This document shows, one piece after another, positions 7,063 through 15,793 of a DNA stretch of 29,298 nt. This stretch comes from an uncultured Fibrobacter sp. (GTDB lineage Bacteria > Fibrobacterota > Fibrobacteria > Fibrobacterales > Fibrobacteraceae), in the NCBI RefSeq assembly GCF_937877005.1, contig NZ_CALEFV010000075.1:1-29298 (forward strand), written 5' to 3'. Every line of letters begins with the position of its first letter. The first letter of the stretch is position 1. The notes beneath the pieces were generated by a model that searched no databases, had not been told where the DNA came from, and worked only from the letters and a program-made list of their open reading frames with translations. A program made the translations under genes and the position numbers.

Positions 7063-8724
7063 ATGAAGTGCAATGACCTCAAGGCCTTTCTGGCTGCCGT
7101 AGCCATTATGTTGTCTGCCTGTGGCGATGATGGAAGCAGTTCCGGTCCAGAAGGCGGCGAAAGCAGTGCGGTAGAAGAATCAAGTTCTTCGGATGCCGCG
7201 CCATTTTCGTCTGCAGTGACGCCGAGTTCTTCGGCAGAAGTCGCGTCTAGTAGCTCTTTACTCTCATCGTCATCCTGGAGCGGAGCGATAGGATCCAGTA
7301 GCGCAGACTCTTCCGCGGTTCCTGTTGCAGACACCTCCAAAATCACCTACGCGCTCAAGCCTTTCGACGGGCCGCTTTCTAACCCGCACAAGGGCTTCAC
7401 GGTGCCGACGGGTGGCGCGTGGACTTTTGTCCCGGAATTTGAATATGGCCCTTACGGTTCCCTGAACAACAGGGCGTGGGACCTGGTTTCGTACGGCTCC
7501 GGTTACCAGCAGTGGAACAAGCTGAACCCCGCAAAGGGCGTTTACGACTGGACGGAACTGGAAAAACTGCTGAACGCACTTGCCGAGCACAATATGACTT
7601 ACGCCCTGCGCGTGCTGCCGTACACGCCTTCGTTTATCAAGAGCGACTTCCCGCCCCAAGAAGAATACGACTGGACTCCGCCCTTTGTCTATGAGATGGG
7701 CGCGAAGAAAATCCAGATTGACTTGCGGGGGACGGAATACCATGCGTACGCTCCCGTCTGGGACGATTCCATCTACATTTGGGCGGCGAAGGAGTTCGCG
7801 AAGGCCCTGGCCGAAAAATACGACGGCGACCCGCGTATCGAATACATTGATGTTCGCACTTTTGGCGAATGGGGCGAATGGCATACCTCGCACATGTTGG
7901 GGAGCGTGATGCCTGCCGACTCGGTGCTGAAGGACATGCTGGACTATTATGCGTCCGTGTTCAAGAAGACTCAGCTGGTGCTGCCCTCCAACGGTTTTGG
8001 CGATGTCTATACGCATGCGCTGGACCTCGGCATTACCAAGCGCGACGATGGGTTCATTGGCATTCCCGGTAGGCCCGATACCTTGCTGCGGGCATACAAC
8101 GCGAACCTCCCGACCATTGCCGAGAACATCGCCGGTTACAGGACGATGCTGACCTACGACGACCTGATTCCCGGAGGCAGCCAGAAGTGGACTGCGGAAC
8201 GCTGGGTGGATGCGATTACCACAGCGCACTTGACCTACTACGTGTTGGACCAGGACAACGACTGTGGTTACTATTTCTACAAGGACAACAAGGCGCTGGC
8301 CGATTCCATGAGCAAGGTCATCGGGTACAATTTCACGGTAACGCAGGCGGAACTTTTGACCGTCGTAAGTGCCAAGGATACGACGAGCACATTGAACATT
8401 ACCGTCAAGAACACCGGCGTGGCGCCCTGTTTCTTCGATGTGTATCTGGTGGCAGAATTCGTGGACAGCACAGGCGCGGCCATCGCGCAGTTGGGCAAAA
8501 CCATCCGCATTCCCAAGGGTACGTTCAAGGATGGCGCTTCGCAGCAGTTCTCGTTCGGCGGCGATGTTCCGGCAGGTGCGGCAAATCTCGCAACGCAGCC
8601 TGGCGTTTCAGTAGCCCTTTCCCTCTACGAAAGCGATGAAGCTTACAAGACCGGCAAGAATCCCACCGTCCGCTTCGACAACGACGGCCTCCAGGAAAAT
8701 AATAAACTGCTGCTGACACCTTAG
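7063..8724 (+). CDS. Ser-rich lipoprotein with DUF4832-type TIM-barrel-like domain
   Basis: Of 553 residues, the first 20 form a lipoprotein signal ending in the lipobox LSAC (lipidated C20). Residues about 25-92 are a low-complexity Ser/Ala/Glu linker that would hold the domain away from the membrane. The folded part contains NPHKGF (about 107-112), a helix-strand pattern, and FGEWGEWH (267-274), typical of the DUF4874/DUF4832 families. Those families resemble glycoside hydrolases of the TIM-barrel type, and the Glu residues of that motif would be catalytic candidates. The last 130 residues look like a beta-sandwich. A GGAG site precedes the ATG. The substrate is unknown; a role in polysaccharide handling at the cell surface is an inference from fold and organism. 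Confidence 0.8.
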   Translation: MKCNDLKAFLAAVAIMLSACGDDGSSSGPEGGESSAVEESSSSDAAPFSSAVTPSSSAEVASSSSLLSSSSWSGAIGSSSADSSAVPVADTSKITYALKPFDGPLSNPHKGFTVPTGGAWTFVPEFEYGPYGSLNNRAWDLVSYGSGYQQWNKLNPAKGVYDWTELEKLLNALAEHNMTYALRVLPYTPSFIKSDFPPQEEYDWTPPFVYEMGAKKIQIDLRGTEYHAYAPVWDDSIYIWAAKEFAKALAEKYDGDPRIEYIDVRTFGEWGEWHTSHMLGSVMPADSVLKDMLDYYASVFKKTQLVLPSNGFGDVYTHALDLGITKRDDGFIGIPGRPDTLLRAYNANLPTIAENIAGYRTMLTYDDLIPGGSQKWTAERWVDAITTAHLTYYVLDQDNDCGYYFYKDNKALADSMSKVIGYNFTVTQAELLTVVSAKDTTSTLNITVKNTGVAPCFFDVYLVAEFVDSTGAAIAQLGKTIRIPKGTFKDGASQQFSFGGDVPAGAANLATQPGVSVALSLYESDEAYKTGKNPTVRFDNDGLQENNKLLLTP

Positions 8725-8730
8725 AAATTT

Positions 8731-8736
8731 TATATT
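8731..8736 (+). promoter_or_regulatory. TATATT -10 candidate, leaderless start of metallophosphoesterase
   Basis: TATATT ends 7 nt before ATG 8744, in the 19-nt gap after the lipoprotein gene. No Shine-Dalgarno sequence is present. Confidence 0.45.
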
Positions 8737-8743
8737 TAGTCTA

Positions 8744-9880
8744 ATGCCTATTTTCTTGATTATCTTAGTTGCGGGGCTCACGCTGATTTATCTGAACCTG
8801 AGTCCTGTCATACCGGGCAAAAGGGGGAAACTGATTGGGCTTGCAGTTCTGCTGGCCATTTTCCTCGGCATGATGTTCCGTGATACTCTTGTCGGTAGTG
8901 CCGCCGTGGCGTTCACTTCGGTGTGGCTTTGCCAGGCGCTGTTGCTGTACATTCCCTGGGGCCTGTTCCGGCTGATGCGACGCATCGTGACGCGTCGTGC
9001 GCTCTTGCCGCAGACAGTGACACGCGTGTGTCGCGTTCTTCTCGCGGTGACACTTTCGCTGACGGTGGGCCTCATAGCCTTTGGTGTGCCGCACAACGCC
9101 GAGTATAGACTCATCAATACGACGGTCAGTTTACCGGTGCGTTCTGTCACGGAAACGGTCGCTGGTTCCGGGCAAGATGCGCGGCCCCGCACCGAAGCCT
9201 TTACGGCGGTCTTCTTCAGCGACATTCATGTGGATCCGCTTTTTGATCGCAAAAAACTGGAACACATGATTGCCGACCTGGATTCCATTGCGCCCGACTA
9301 TCTGCTTTTTGGTGGCGACCTTGCCGACGTATCCTCGATGCAGCTGGACGAATGGGGCTACGATACCTTGTTCAGGCAGCTCACCTCGAAAGCCAAGATT
9401 GCTGCCGTTGGGATTAACGGAAACCACGAATCCATGCAGGAGCGTAACGGTTCTAATCCTGACGAATGGATGCGCAAGGTGGGCTTCGTGGTGCTAGATG
9501 ATTCGACGGCCTGTCTCGAAAGGGCCTGCTTTACGGGACGCACGGACTTCATGGTGGCGCGTGGCCGCGATGTGGAACGCTTGCCGCTAGCAACCCTGGC
9601 CCCGAAAGATTCGGCGCTTCCGTGGATTCTTCTGGATCACCAGCCGAAGGGGATCGAGGCGGAACATTCCGGGCGTCTGCCCGACTATGCCCTTTCCGGT
9701 CATACGCATAATGGCCAGTTTTTCCCGGGGACCGTCGTCATCAATTTCGTCTGGCGGCTCGCTTACGGCGAAGGGGTTCTCGATGGCGTGCGCTGGCTCG
9801 TGAGCGCCGGCGTGGATTGCTGGGGCCCGCCCGTGCGCGTGGGGTCCGATGCAGACATGTGGGTAATTTCGTTCCAGTAA
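8744..9880 (+). CDS. Membrane-anchored metallophosphoesterase (YkuE/YaeI-like)
   Basis: This 378-residue protein starts with about four hydrophobic segments (residues 1-20, 30-48, 52-72 and 97-115). A calcineurin-like phosphoesterase domain follows. All metal-binding motifs are present: SDIH (D160, H162), GGD (D192), GNHE (N227, H228), LLDHQP (H299) and GHTHNGQ (H320, H322). The layout resembles YkuE/YaeI-type enzymes, which act on lipid-linked phosphates such as UDP-diacylglucosamine or phospholipids; the substrate here is not determined. It starts 19 nt after the lipoprotein stop, with no ribosome site but a TATATT 7 nt upstream. Confidence 0.9.
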   Translation: MPIFLIILVAGLTLIYLNLSPVIPGKRGKLIGLAVLLAIFLGMMFRDTLVGSAAVAFTSVWLCQALLLYIPWGLFRLMRRIVTRRALLPQTVTRVCRVLLAVTLSLTVGLIAFGVPHNAEYRLINTTVSLPVRSVTETVAGSGQDARPRTEAFTAVFFSDIHVDPLFDRKKLEHMIADLDSIAPDYLLFGGDLADVSSMQLDEWGYDTLFRQLTSKAKIAAVGINGNHESMQERNGSNPDEWMRKVGFVVLDDSTACLERACFTGRTDFMVARGRDVERLPLATLAPKDSALPWILLDHQPKGIEAEHSGRLPDYALSGHTHNGQFFPGTVVINFVWRLAYGEGVLDGVRWLVSAGVDCWGPPVRVGSDADMWVISFQ

Positions 9881-9921
9881 GAAATTGAGCGCAATCACTA
9901 ACCTTTACCAGTTTTTTAATA

Positions 9922-9927
9922 TATATT
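9922..9927 (+). promoter_or_regulatory. TATATT -10 candidate upstream of lipoprotein 9956
   Basis: TATATT ends 28 nt before ATG 9956 and is followed by a GGGGAGG ribosome site. Confidence 0.4.
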
Positions 9928-9955
9928 CATGTGGAAGGAACCTGGGGAGGTTGCA

Positions 9956-11629
9956 ATGCGTAAATTGTTCGGTATCATACCCTTATTTTTGGTTTTGTCG
10001 GGGATTGTTGCCTGTTCCGACGATTCGGCCAGTGCATCGAACGCTCCGTCCGGTACGGAGGAGGTTGTTTCCGGTAGCGATCTGGAGCTGGCACTTCCGA
10101 TGGGAGACAAATATATTGTCTATACGGGCTCCGATGACGAGCAGATAACGATTGGCTGGTACAACGTCCATGACGGGACGAGGAACTGGATCAGTGCTGC
10201 GACGACGGATACGCTGACTGCGATTGCCGCCTTCGAAAACGGGCTCGTCGTCTATATCGTGGGTGGAAACCTGATTGCGATGAATGTGCTGTCGCAAAGC
10301 GGCGAGGGAGAGCTACAAATCAAGGGCGATACTCTTGTTCGCTATATTTCGGGACTAGGCAAGTCGGCAATTGCCGTGAATGCTTCCGGCATCTACTACA
10401 AGGACGGCAATTCCATCATGGGCATTCCTCTTGATAAGGGTAAGGTCGACCTTTCTGCATCTCCTGTCAAAATTGTAGATAGAGTTTACGACCAGGATGA
10501 TTCCTACAAGGCGTTCAAGGATCTCATTGTCTCTGACGGCGTGCTCTATGCGTCGGTCGCCTGGGACAGTCCAAACGGCGTCGTTGTCAGTGCGGACCTG
10601 AACAATGTTGATTGGCAGATGGGAGAACGACCGAAACTGACTACCTTTATGGATGGTCTTAGCTCGCCGGCTGATTTGCAGGCTACGGCTTATTACGTCT
10701 GTGTTAGCGGTCTTTCGATAAACTGTGCTTCGAAAGGTTTGAAAGAAAAGAAAGTTGTCCCAGCGTCGGTGTCTTTCCCTGCGAACAACTACAGGCTAGC
10801 TTCGCATGGAGACAACCTGTTCTACCAGGCTTCGGATGGCTACTATTACCGCTACGCCCTGGATAGCGGTACGCAGACGAAACTTACGAATCACAGCAGC
10901 AAGGCGATGTCCGGAACGGCATCGCACCTGGGCTCTCTCGTGGCGGTGAAGGGCAAGTTCTACTGGCTCGAAAGATCCGATGCGATCTACTACCTGGATC
11001 TTGATAATTTTGAAGCGTCCCAGAAGGAGGAAGATTCCGGCTCAATGGAAATTTCGCCGCCTTCAAAACTTTCGAATCAATGCCTCACGGAAACGGGCAG
11101 CTATGTGACTACGCCGTACGCTTCGAGATATATGGGACGTTTCGAGTACAGGGTGATACACAGGGATGAAGATATGGTGACCGAGGCGACGAGTACCAGC
11201 AGCTTTACGATGAATATCGCCATGGAATGCGTTGCCTCCATGATGGGCTTCACGACCTTGAAGATTGTTTGGGCGCAGTCGAGCGAGCCCTTCTTCGGTT
11301 GTCTCATGGGCTGCACGCCGAACGATTCGTCCGCCGCGGTTCTTCCGAGCGGAGAAGCGAATCCGGCGCTACCTTCTGGACTTGGGGCAACGTTTGTAAT
11401 CAAGTTCCCGAACGGCTCGCTATTGACAACCTCTTCTCAGGAAGGCGAGATGAACGTGTCGACGGACGGCAGGACGATTGCGAGCGACTTTGATGCTGGC
11501 TATGGCGTGAGTAGCGAGAAGCAGATGACCTGGACTGCTGCGAATATGGATGGAACGGTATTCCCCGATGTCAAGTGGCCTGACACGGCCGAAATGCCAA
11601 GCTGGATCTTTAACCAGAGTCAGCTGTAG
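9956..11629 (+). CDS. Lipoprotein of unknown function
   Basis: ATG 9956 is chosen over 9929 because a strong GGGGAGG ribosome site precedes it and the signal peptide then begins with MRKL. The lipobox IVAC gives lipidated C20, and a short Ser/Ala/Asp-rich linker follows, for a total of 557 residues. Repeated short strands with Tyr, Gly and Asp across residues about 50-360 (for example NGLVVYIVGGNLIAMNV and DNLFYQASDGYYYRYAL) suggest a beta-propeller-like fold, but no family is recognised. The C-terminal 170 residues contain several Cys and end in PSWIFNQSQL. It is probably surface exposed. Its stop lies 2 nt from that of the convergent glycosyltransferase gene. Confidence 0.75.
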   Translation: MRKLFGIIPLFLVLSGIVACSDDSASASNAPSGTEEVVSGSDLELALPMGDKYIVYTGSDDEQITIGWYNVHDGTRNWISAATTDTLTAIAAFENGLVVYIVGGNLIAMNVLSQSGEGELQIKGDTLVRYISGLGKSAIAVNASGIYYKDGNSIMGIPLDKGKVDLSASPVKIVDRVYDQDDSYKAFKDLIVSDGVLYASVAWDSPNGVVVSADLNNVDWQMGERPKLTTFMDGLSSPADLQATAYYVCVSGLSINCASKGLKEKKVVPASVSFPANNYRLASHGDNLFYQASDGYYYRYALDSGTQTKLTNHSSKAMSGTASHLGSLVAVKGKFYWLERSDAIYYLDLDNFEASQKEEDSGSMEISPPSKLSNQCLTETGSYVTTPYASRYMGRFEYRVIHRDEDMVTEATSTSSFTMNIAMECVASMMGFTTLKIVWAQSSEPFFGCLMGCTPNDSSAAVLPSGEANPALPSGLGATFVIKFPNGSLLTTSSQEGEMNVSTDGRTIASDFDAGYGVSSEKQMTWTAANMDGTVFPDVKWPDTAEMPSWIFNQSQL

Positions 11630-11631
11630 AT

Positions 11632-12846
11632 TTAGGAAATGACTTTCTTGTAGACTTCGATTTGCCTTGCGATGATGCCGTCCCAGGTGAAGCATTCGTC
11701 GATGCGCTTTTCCGCACCGGCGAGAATCTTCCTTACGAGTTCGGGATCGGCGGCGAGACGCTTGTAGGCGTCGGCTAGGGCTTCGGGATTCTTTTCGGGA
11801 ACGAGAATTCCCGATATACCGTCGATGACCACGTCGGGGATGCCGCCCACGTTGCTTGCGACGACGGGAAGCCCAAGCTCCATCGCTTCGATGAGCACGA
11901 CGCCGAGCCCTTCGGTATCGCCCTTGCTGTCGACGATGGCGGGGAGCGTGAACACGTTAGCGGTTCTGTATTCGCTTGCAAGCGCTTCGGGCGAAAGCTT
12001 TCCGGTAAAGATGACTTCGGCGGGTAGATCCTTCGACTCCGTTTCACTGTGCTCAGGATGACACAGTGCATCTGCCTGCTTCTTTAATTCTTCGGTAAGG
12101 TCGCCGACGCCGACGATACGGATTTCGAACTGGTCGCGCGGCAGATACTTAGCTGCTTCGATCAGGTAGCAGATTCCTTTGCGCTCGATATGGCGTCCGA
12201 CGAAAAGTATCTTGAACTTGCCGTTGACATCGTGTGGCTCGGCGTTCTTCTTGCCGACTTCGAGCGTTGTTCCGTAAGGGCTCCATTCTACGTCCACGTT
12301 GCGGATAGCCTTGATCTTGCCCGCGGTGAAGCTCGAATTCGCAAACACGGCATTTGCCTGGCCGATGGCGAATTTCAGGAGCGGCCTGACCCATTTCTTT
12401 TTGCGGATAAGCAGGAGCTCGGCGCCGTGAAAGTTCAGGACTAGCGGGATCCGGAAAAGCTTTGCTGCCCCGAGCGCGATGTAGGCGTGCGGAAATGGCC
12501 AGTGCGCATGGATCACGTCGGGCTTGAACTTACGGCAGATCCGGATACACTTGAAGAATCCGCTGATGATGTAGGGAATCGCGAGGAGCTGTAGCCACGG
12601 CTTGTTCGCCATTTTGGATGGGGCGCCTTCTTCGTGCGTGAGGAATTCCCAGTTTGCGGGGGCGTAGCGGAAACGGTTCACCTTCACGCCGTCGATTTCG
12701 TGACTTTTCAGTCCCTTGTAGGCGGGGGCGAGCACCTGTACTTCGAGCCCCGCCTTTTTAAGGTGGGCGACCGAGGTGCGCAACCAGGGAACTTCTGCGT
12801 CTTCGTGAAAACGCGGATAGACGGAACCGATGACGAGAAGTTTCAT
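11632..12846 (-). CDS. GT4-family glycosyltransferase carrying an in-frame repeat insertion
   Basis: This is a 404-residue GT-B enzyme of the GT4 family. The N-terminal domain has VYPRFHEDAEVPWLRT and the acceptor-side DVIHAHWPFPHAY. The C-terminal domain has ILFVGRHIERKG and the EX7E motif EGLGVVLIE (E312 and E320) that binds the nucleotide sugar. It would transfer a sugar in surface polysaccharide or glycolipid synthesis; donor and acceptor are unknown. Residues 262-274 (CHPEHSETESKDL) have no place in the family and are encoded exactly by a 39-bp copy of a dispersed repeat. They fall in a loop between ADAL and PAEVIFTG, so activity is probably kept. It starts 4 nt after the GGDEF-like gene and is probably cotranscribed with it. 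Confidence 0.9.
   Translation of the reverse strand: MKLLVIGSVYPRFHEDAEVPWLRTSVAHLKKAGLEVQVLAPAYKGLKSHEIDGVKVNRFRYAPANWEFLTHEEGAPSKMANKPWLQLLAIPYIISGFFKCIRICRKFKPDVIHAHWPFPHAYIALGAAKLFRIPLVLNFHGAELLLIRKKKWVRPLLKFAIGQANAVFANSSFTAGKIKAIRNVDVEWSPYGTTLEVGKKNAEPHDVNGKFKILFVGRHIERKGICYLIEAAKYLPRDQFEIRIVGVGDLTEELKKQADALCHPEHSETESKDLPAEVIFTGKLSPEALASEYRTANVFTLPAIVDSKGDTEGLGVVLIEAMELGLPVVASNVGGIPDVVIDGISGILVPEKNPEALADAYKRLAADPELVRKILAGAEKRIDECFTWDGIIARQIEVYKKVIS
12025..12063 (-). repeat. Dispersed repeat copy inside the glycosyltransferase gene
   Basis: On the minus strand this 39-bp element begins TGTCATCCTGAG and ends TCGAAGGATCTA. The same ends bound a 46-bp copy at 21387-21432. Being 13 codons long, it leaves the reading frame intact. 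Confidence 0.8.
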
Positions 12847-12850
12847 GAAT

Positions 12851-13306
12851 CTAAACGCTTATGGAGGCCTGCGTCATGTTCTGGATGCAGGTTGGGTAGA
12901 GAATAGGCTTGACTGTGCCGGAGATGATTTTGTCCATGTCCGGGAAACTCTGGACGTTTGCCATCTGCAGGATGCGCCCCTTGACGCGGTTCCATCCTTC
13001 GAGCTTGGAGTCAAGCAGGAGCATGCCGATTCCGGTATCGTTCTCGAGGAACCCGACGATGTCGCTTATGCGGCGGCCCTTGTTGAGTGCGGCGAGGGTT
13101 ATGTCCCAGAAAAGGTTGTAGTTGTTTTCGTCGGGAATGAGCTTATGGAGCGATTCGAAGTCAAATTCCAGGTAGACGAAGGAGCTGTTATCCTCATCGC
13201 TGCGGATAATTTCTTCCTGACACCGCCGTTCGAAGATTTCGGCAGTGTAAATAGAAATCTCGTATTTGTGTTTTCGTATCAAATTATAGAGAAACTCTTT
13301 CATCAT
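12851..13306 (-). CDS. Degenerate GGDEF-like protein
   Basis: This 151-residue protein follows the pattern of a GGDEF nucleotide-cyclase fold. It has an FERRCQEEI helix, a hydrophobic strand (SFVYLEFDFE), a helix, then RISDIVGFLENDTGIGMLLL and KLEGWNRVKGRI. The GG(D/E)EF signature is replaced by LENDTG, and the metal-binding Asp positions are not convincing, so it should not make cyclic di-GMP. It may bind a nucleotide or act as a protein-contact domain. Similar degenerate domains occur next to sugar transferases, which agrees with the glycosyltransferase 4 nt downstream. The first of two adjacent ATGs (13306) is chosen because TAAATT ends 7 nt before it. The assignment comes from pattern reading only. 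Confidence 0.6.
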   Translation of the reverse strand: MMKEFLYNLIRKHKYEISIYTAEIFERRCQEEIIRSDEDNSSFVYLEFDFESLHKLIPDENNYNLFWDITLAALNKGRRISDIVGFLENDTGIGMLLLDSKLEGWNRVKGRILQMANVQSFPDMDKIISGTVKPILYPTCIQNMTQASISV

Positions 13307-13313
13307 CGCCTAG

Positions 13314-13328
13314 AATTTAGTCTATTTT
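13314..13328. promoter_or_regulatory. Back-to-back leaderless promoters in a 28-bp divergent gap
   Basis: Plus 13314-13319 reads TAAATT on the minus strand, 7 nt before ATG 13306. Plus 13323-13328 reads TATTTT, 6 nt before ATG 13335. Both -10 candidates sit in the 28 bp between the divergent genes, so any -35 contacts would fall inside the opposite coding region. Confidence 0.4.
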
Positions 13329-13334
13329 TAGGGT

Positions 13335-15212
13335 ATGCAGCGATTGTTGAAATTGAAAAAAGTGCTCAAGAACAGTGTTTTGGCTTCCTCCGTCGAGAAT
13401 TTCAAGGCGATCAAGGCGGCGACGGCTAAGTATCGGCCTCTTACCGAAGCCGAAATACAGACGCTCGAAAAGAACGGTAATCGCTCCGAATCCTGGAGCA
13501 AGGTCATGGTCGAGAACGATTTCGATGCGAACCGTATCTTCCGTTCGTCGTTCATGGGCGAAGTCTTTTTGCCGCGTTTCTTCGGCACGCTCCTCTTGCC
13601 GGGTGATGTTTCTTTCCCGACGGGTATCTACGACAGCCTGGTGCACAACTGCATTGTCGAAAATGCGCTGGTGCACAAGGTGGCCATGCTCAGCAATATC
13701 CTGGTGCGCAGTAGTTCCGTACTGCAGAACGTGGGCACTATCGTGAGTAGCGGCAAGATTAGCTACATGGTGGGTAACGCCATGCATGTGGGTAACGAGA
13801 TGGGTGGGCGCAGCGTGCTCGTGTTCCCGGAAATTTCCACCGACCTGGTAGATGTTCAGCTTTTCCACAAGGCTGATGCCGAAGTGGCCAAGGCCTTTGC
13901 CGACCAGCTCGCGGCTTATCGCGAGGATACGGCGCTTCCTTTCGGTATTGTCGGTAAGGGTGCCGTCATTTGCAACACGAACATTATTCGCAACAGCTGG
14001 ATCGGTGCGCATGCTCGTATCGAGGGTGCCGAGAAGATTCGTAATTCGGTTGTACTCTCGTCGCTCGAAATGCCTAGCCACGTCTACGATTCCGTGATTC
14101 TCGAGAATTCGAACGTGCAGATGGGTGTCACTATTCACACGGGCGCCGAAGTCCAGGGATCTGTCCTGATGAGTCGCACGAAGGTTGCCTGCAAGGCAAT
14201 CGTGAAGTCGTCGATCATTGCGCCCTGCTGCCATATCGAGGAAGGCGAGGTGAATAGTTCCTACATGGGTCCCATGACCCAGATGCATCACCATTCGCTC
14301 CTGATCGCAGCTCTCTGGCCCGACGGTTGTGGCAATCTGGGTTATGGCGCCAACGTGGGCAGCAACCACACTGGCCGTATGCCCGACCAGGAAGTCATGC
14401 CCGGACAGGGAATGTTCTTTGGACTCGGCGTGAACATCAAGTTCCCCGCGAATTACCGCGAAGCTCCGTTTACCTTGATTGCGACTGGGGTGACCACGCT
14501 TCCGCAGCGGGTTCGTTTCCCGTTCTCGTTGATCAAGCCCGGCGACCCGCAGCTCATGGGAGTGGCCCCGAGGCTAAACGAGATCGTACCCGGCTGGAAT
14601 TATGCCTGCAACGCCTATGCGCTGGACCGCAACCAGTACAAGTATTCCCTGCGCGGCAAGGGGTTCGTGCAGCCGGCCTTCTATAGCATTTTTAGCGCAG
14701 AAGTGTTGCACAATGTGTTCGAGGCGTACCAGCGCCTGCAAGTCCAGAAGATTCGCGACGTGTACACGAAGGCGGACATCGATGGACTCGGTGAGAACTT
14801 CATGCGCGAACGAGTGCGCCAGCAGGCCCTGCATACCTACCTAGAATACATGGAGCGTTTTGTCCTTGAATCCATTATCACGCTGGTTGTGAACGATCCG
14901 GCCCTGCAGATGCAGCCCGTCAAGGAATTGCGCCGCATGGTGACGAACGAGAGCAACAAGGAAGTGTTGCGTATCGTTCCGCTGCCGGAAACATTCGAGG
15001 AACTCGTCAAACGATACCGCCAGCTTGAAAAGGACTGGCTCGAGCGCGTGACGCACGGCCTCGACAAGGACAACGAGCGCGGTCGCGAAATTTTTGACGA
15101 CTACGATGATGCACACCCGATCGACAAGGGCTTTACCGAATGGGAAAAGTTGCGCGTCGAGGAGAAGATGCGTCGCCTAAGTTCCATCGTTAAGGGAACT
15201 AGGCTCGAATGA
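13335..15212 (+). CDS. DUF4954 family protein (left-handed beta-helix)
   Basis: This 625-residue protein matches the DUF4954 family found in Bacteroidetes and Fibrobacteres. Residues about 80-330 show the hexapeptide-like pattern of a left-handed beta-helix, with rungs such as NIIRNSWIGAHARIEGAEKI and DSVILENSNVQMGVTIHTGA. The helix leads into a conserved GYGANVGSNHTGRMPDQE region. That fold resembles nucleotide-sugar acyl- and nucleotidyltransferases, so a sugar-nucleotide role is possible but unproven. The C-terminal 150 residues are helical and charged. No ribosome site is visible; TATTTT ends 6 nt before the ATG. Its last four bases overlap the start of the protease-like gene (ATGA), indicating translational coupling. 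Confidence 0.85.
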   Translation: MQRLLKLKKVLKNSVLASSVENFKAIKAATAKYRPLTEAEIQTLEKNGNRSESWSKVMVENDFDANRIFRSSFMGEVFLPRFFGTLLLPGDVSFPTGIYDSLVHNCIVENALVHKVAMLSNILVRSSSVLQNVGTIVSSGKISYMVGNAMHVGNEMGGRSVLVFPEISTDLVDVQLFHKADAEVAKAFADQLAAYREDTALPFGIVGKGAVICNTNIIRNSWIGAHARIEGAEKIRNSVVLSSLEMPSHVYDSVILENSNVQMGVTIHTGAEVQGSVLMSRTKVACKAIVKSSIIAPCCHIEEGEVNSSYMGPMTQMHHHSLLIAALWPDGCGNLGYGANVGSNHTGRMPDQEVMPGQGMFFGLGVNIKFPANYREAPFTLIATGVTTLPQRVRFPFSLIKPGDPQLMGVAPRLNEIVPGWNYACNAYALDRNQYKYSLRGKGFVQPAFYSIFSAEVLHNVFEAYQRLQVQKIRDVYTKADIDGLGENFMRERVRQQALHTYLEYMERFVLESIITLVVNDPALQMQPVKELRRMVTNESNKEVLRIVPLPETFEELVKRYRQLEKDWLERVTHGLDKDNERGREIFDDYDDAHPIDKGFTEWEKLRVEEKMRRLSSIVKGTRLE

Positions 15213-15787
15213 TCCTTTCTGACTATCTGCTCTGGGGGCTCCTGTTCCTGGAATTCGTGGCTCGCCTGTATCTAGAAATCCGCGAGCGCCGCGCAACACA
15301 GCTGCGTGGCGGCCTTTTCGCAGTTCTTCGCCTGATTCCCCTGGTCAACGACATCGTGCCGCTTCCCGAGAATCGCAAGGAACCGCTCGAGGGGCAGTTC
15401 GTGAAGATGCACGAAGAGGGCCATGCCGCGTTCCGCCACGGTGTATTGCGCAACCTCTCGAAGGTTGTCCTGCTGATGCTTGCCGTGTGGCTTTTCGCCT
15501 TTCTTTTGGCAAGCTATGGAATGCCGCTGTACAAGGCGGTGCTGTGGCTGCACCTTGCCGCAGTTCCTTTCCGCATCGTCTTTCACCTATATTGCTGGCA
15601 CCAGGAATACGAAGCGGACCGTTACGCCTTTGACAAGCTCGGGAAAAAGGTGGCGAAGGCCGCGATGCGTAACCTTGCCGAAGCGGAAATTCCCTACACC
15701 AGGCTTTTTGCGGTGGTGTACCGCGAACACCCGACAGTCGCCATCCGCAGCCAGAAGATTTTGAATAAAGTAATTAGCGCCGACTGA
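15209..15787 (+). CDS. Small membrane M48-like metalloprotease
   Basis: In 192 residues the protein has an HExxH zinc motif (HEEGH, 68-72) and a downstream EYEAD (E133 to D137), the third-ligand motif of M48 peptidases. Two hydrophobic stretches (about 84-102 and 108-127) lie between them and another is at the N-terminus. This is the HtpX/Ste24 arrangement, but the protein is shorter than HtpX (about 290 residues). The family cleaves membrane proteins or acts in quality control; the substrate here is unknown. Start and upstream stop overlap as ATGA, so it is made together with the DUF4954 protein. Confidence 0.75.
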   Translation: MILSDYLLWGLLFLEFVARLYLEIRERRATQLRGGLFAVLRLIPLVNDIVPLPENRKEPLEGQFVKMHEEGHAAFRHGVLRNLSKVVLLMLAVWLFAFLLASYGMPLYKAVLWLHLAAVPFRIVFHLYCWHQEYEADRYAFDKLGKKVAKAAMRNLAEAEIPYTRLFAVVYREHPTVAIRSQKILNKVISAD

Positions 15788-15793
15788 AGCGCT

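Noticed and set aside
13317..14369. A 350-codon minus-strand frame antisense to the DUF4954 gene
   Set aside because: The plus strand has a clear DUF4954 product; the antisense product is His-rich and domainless.
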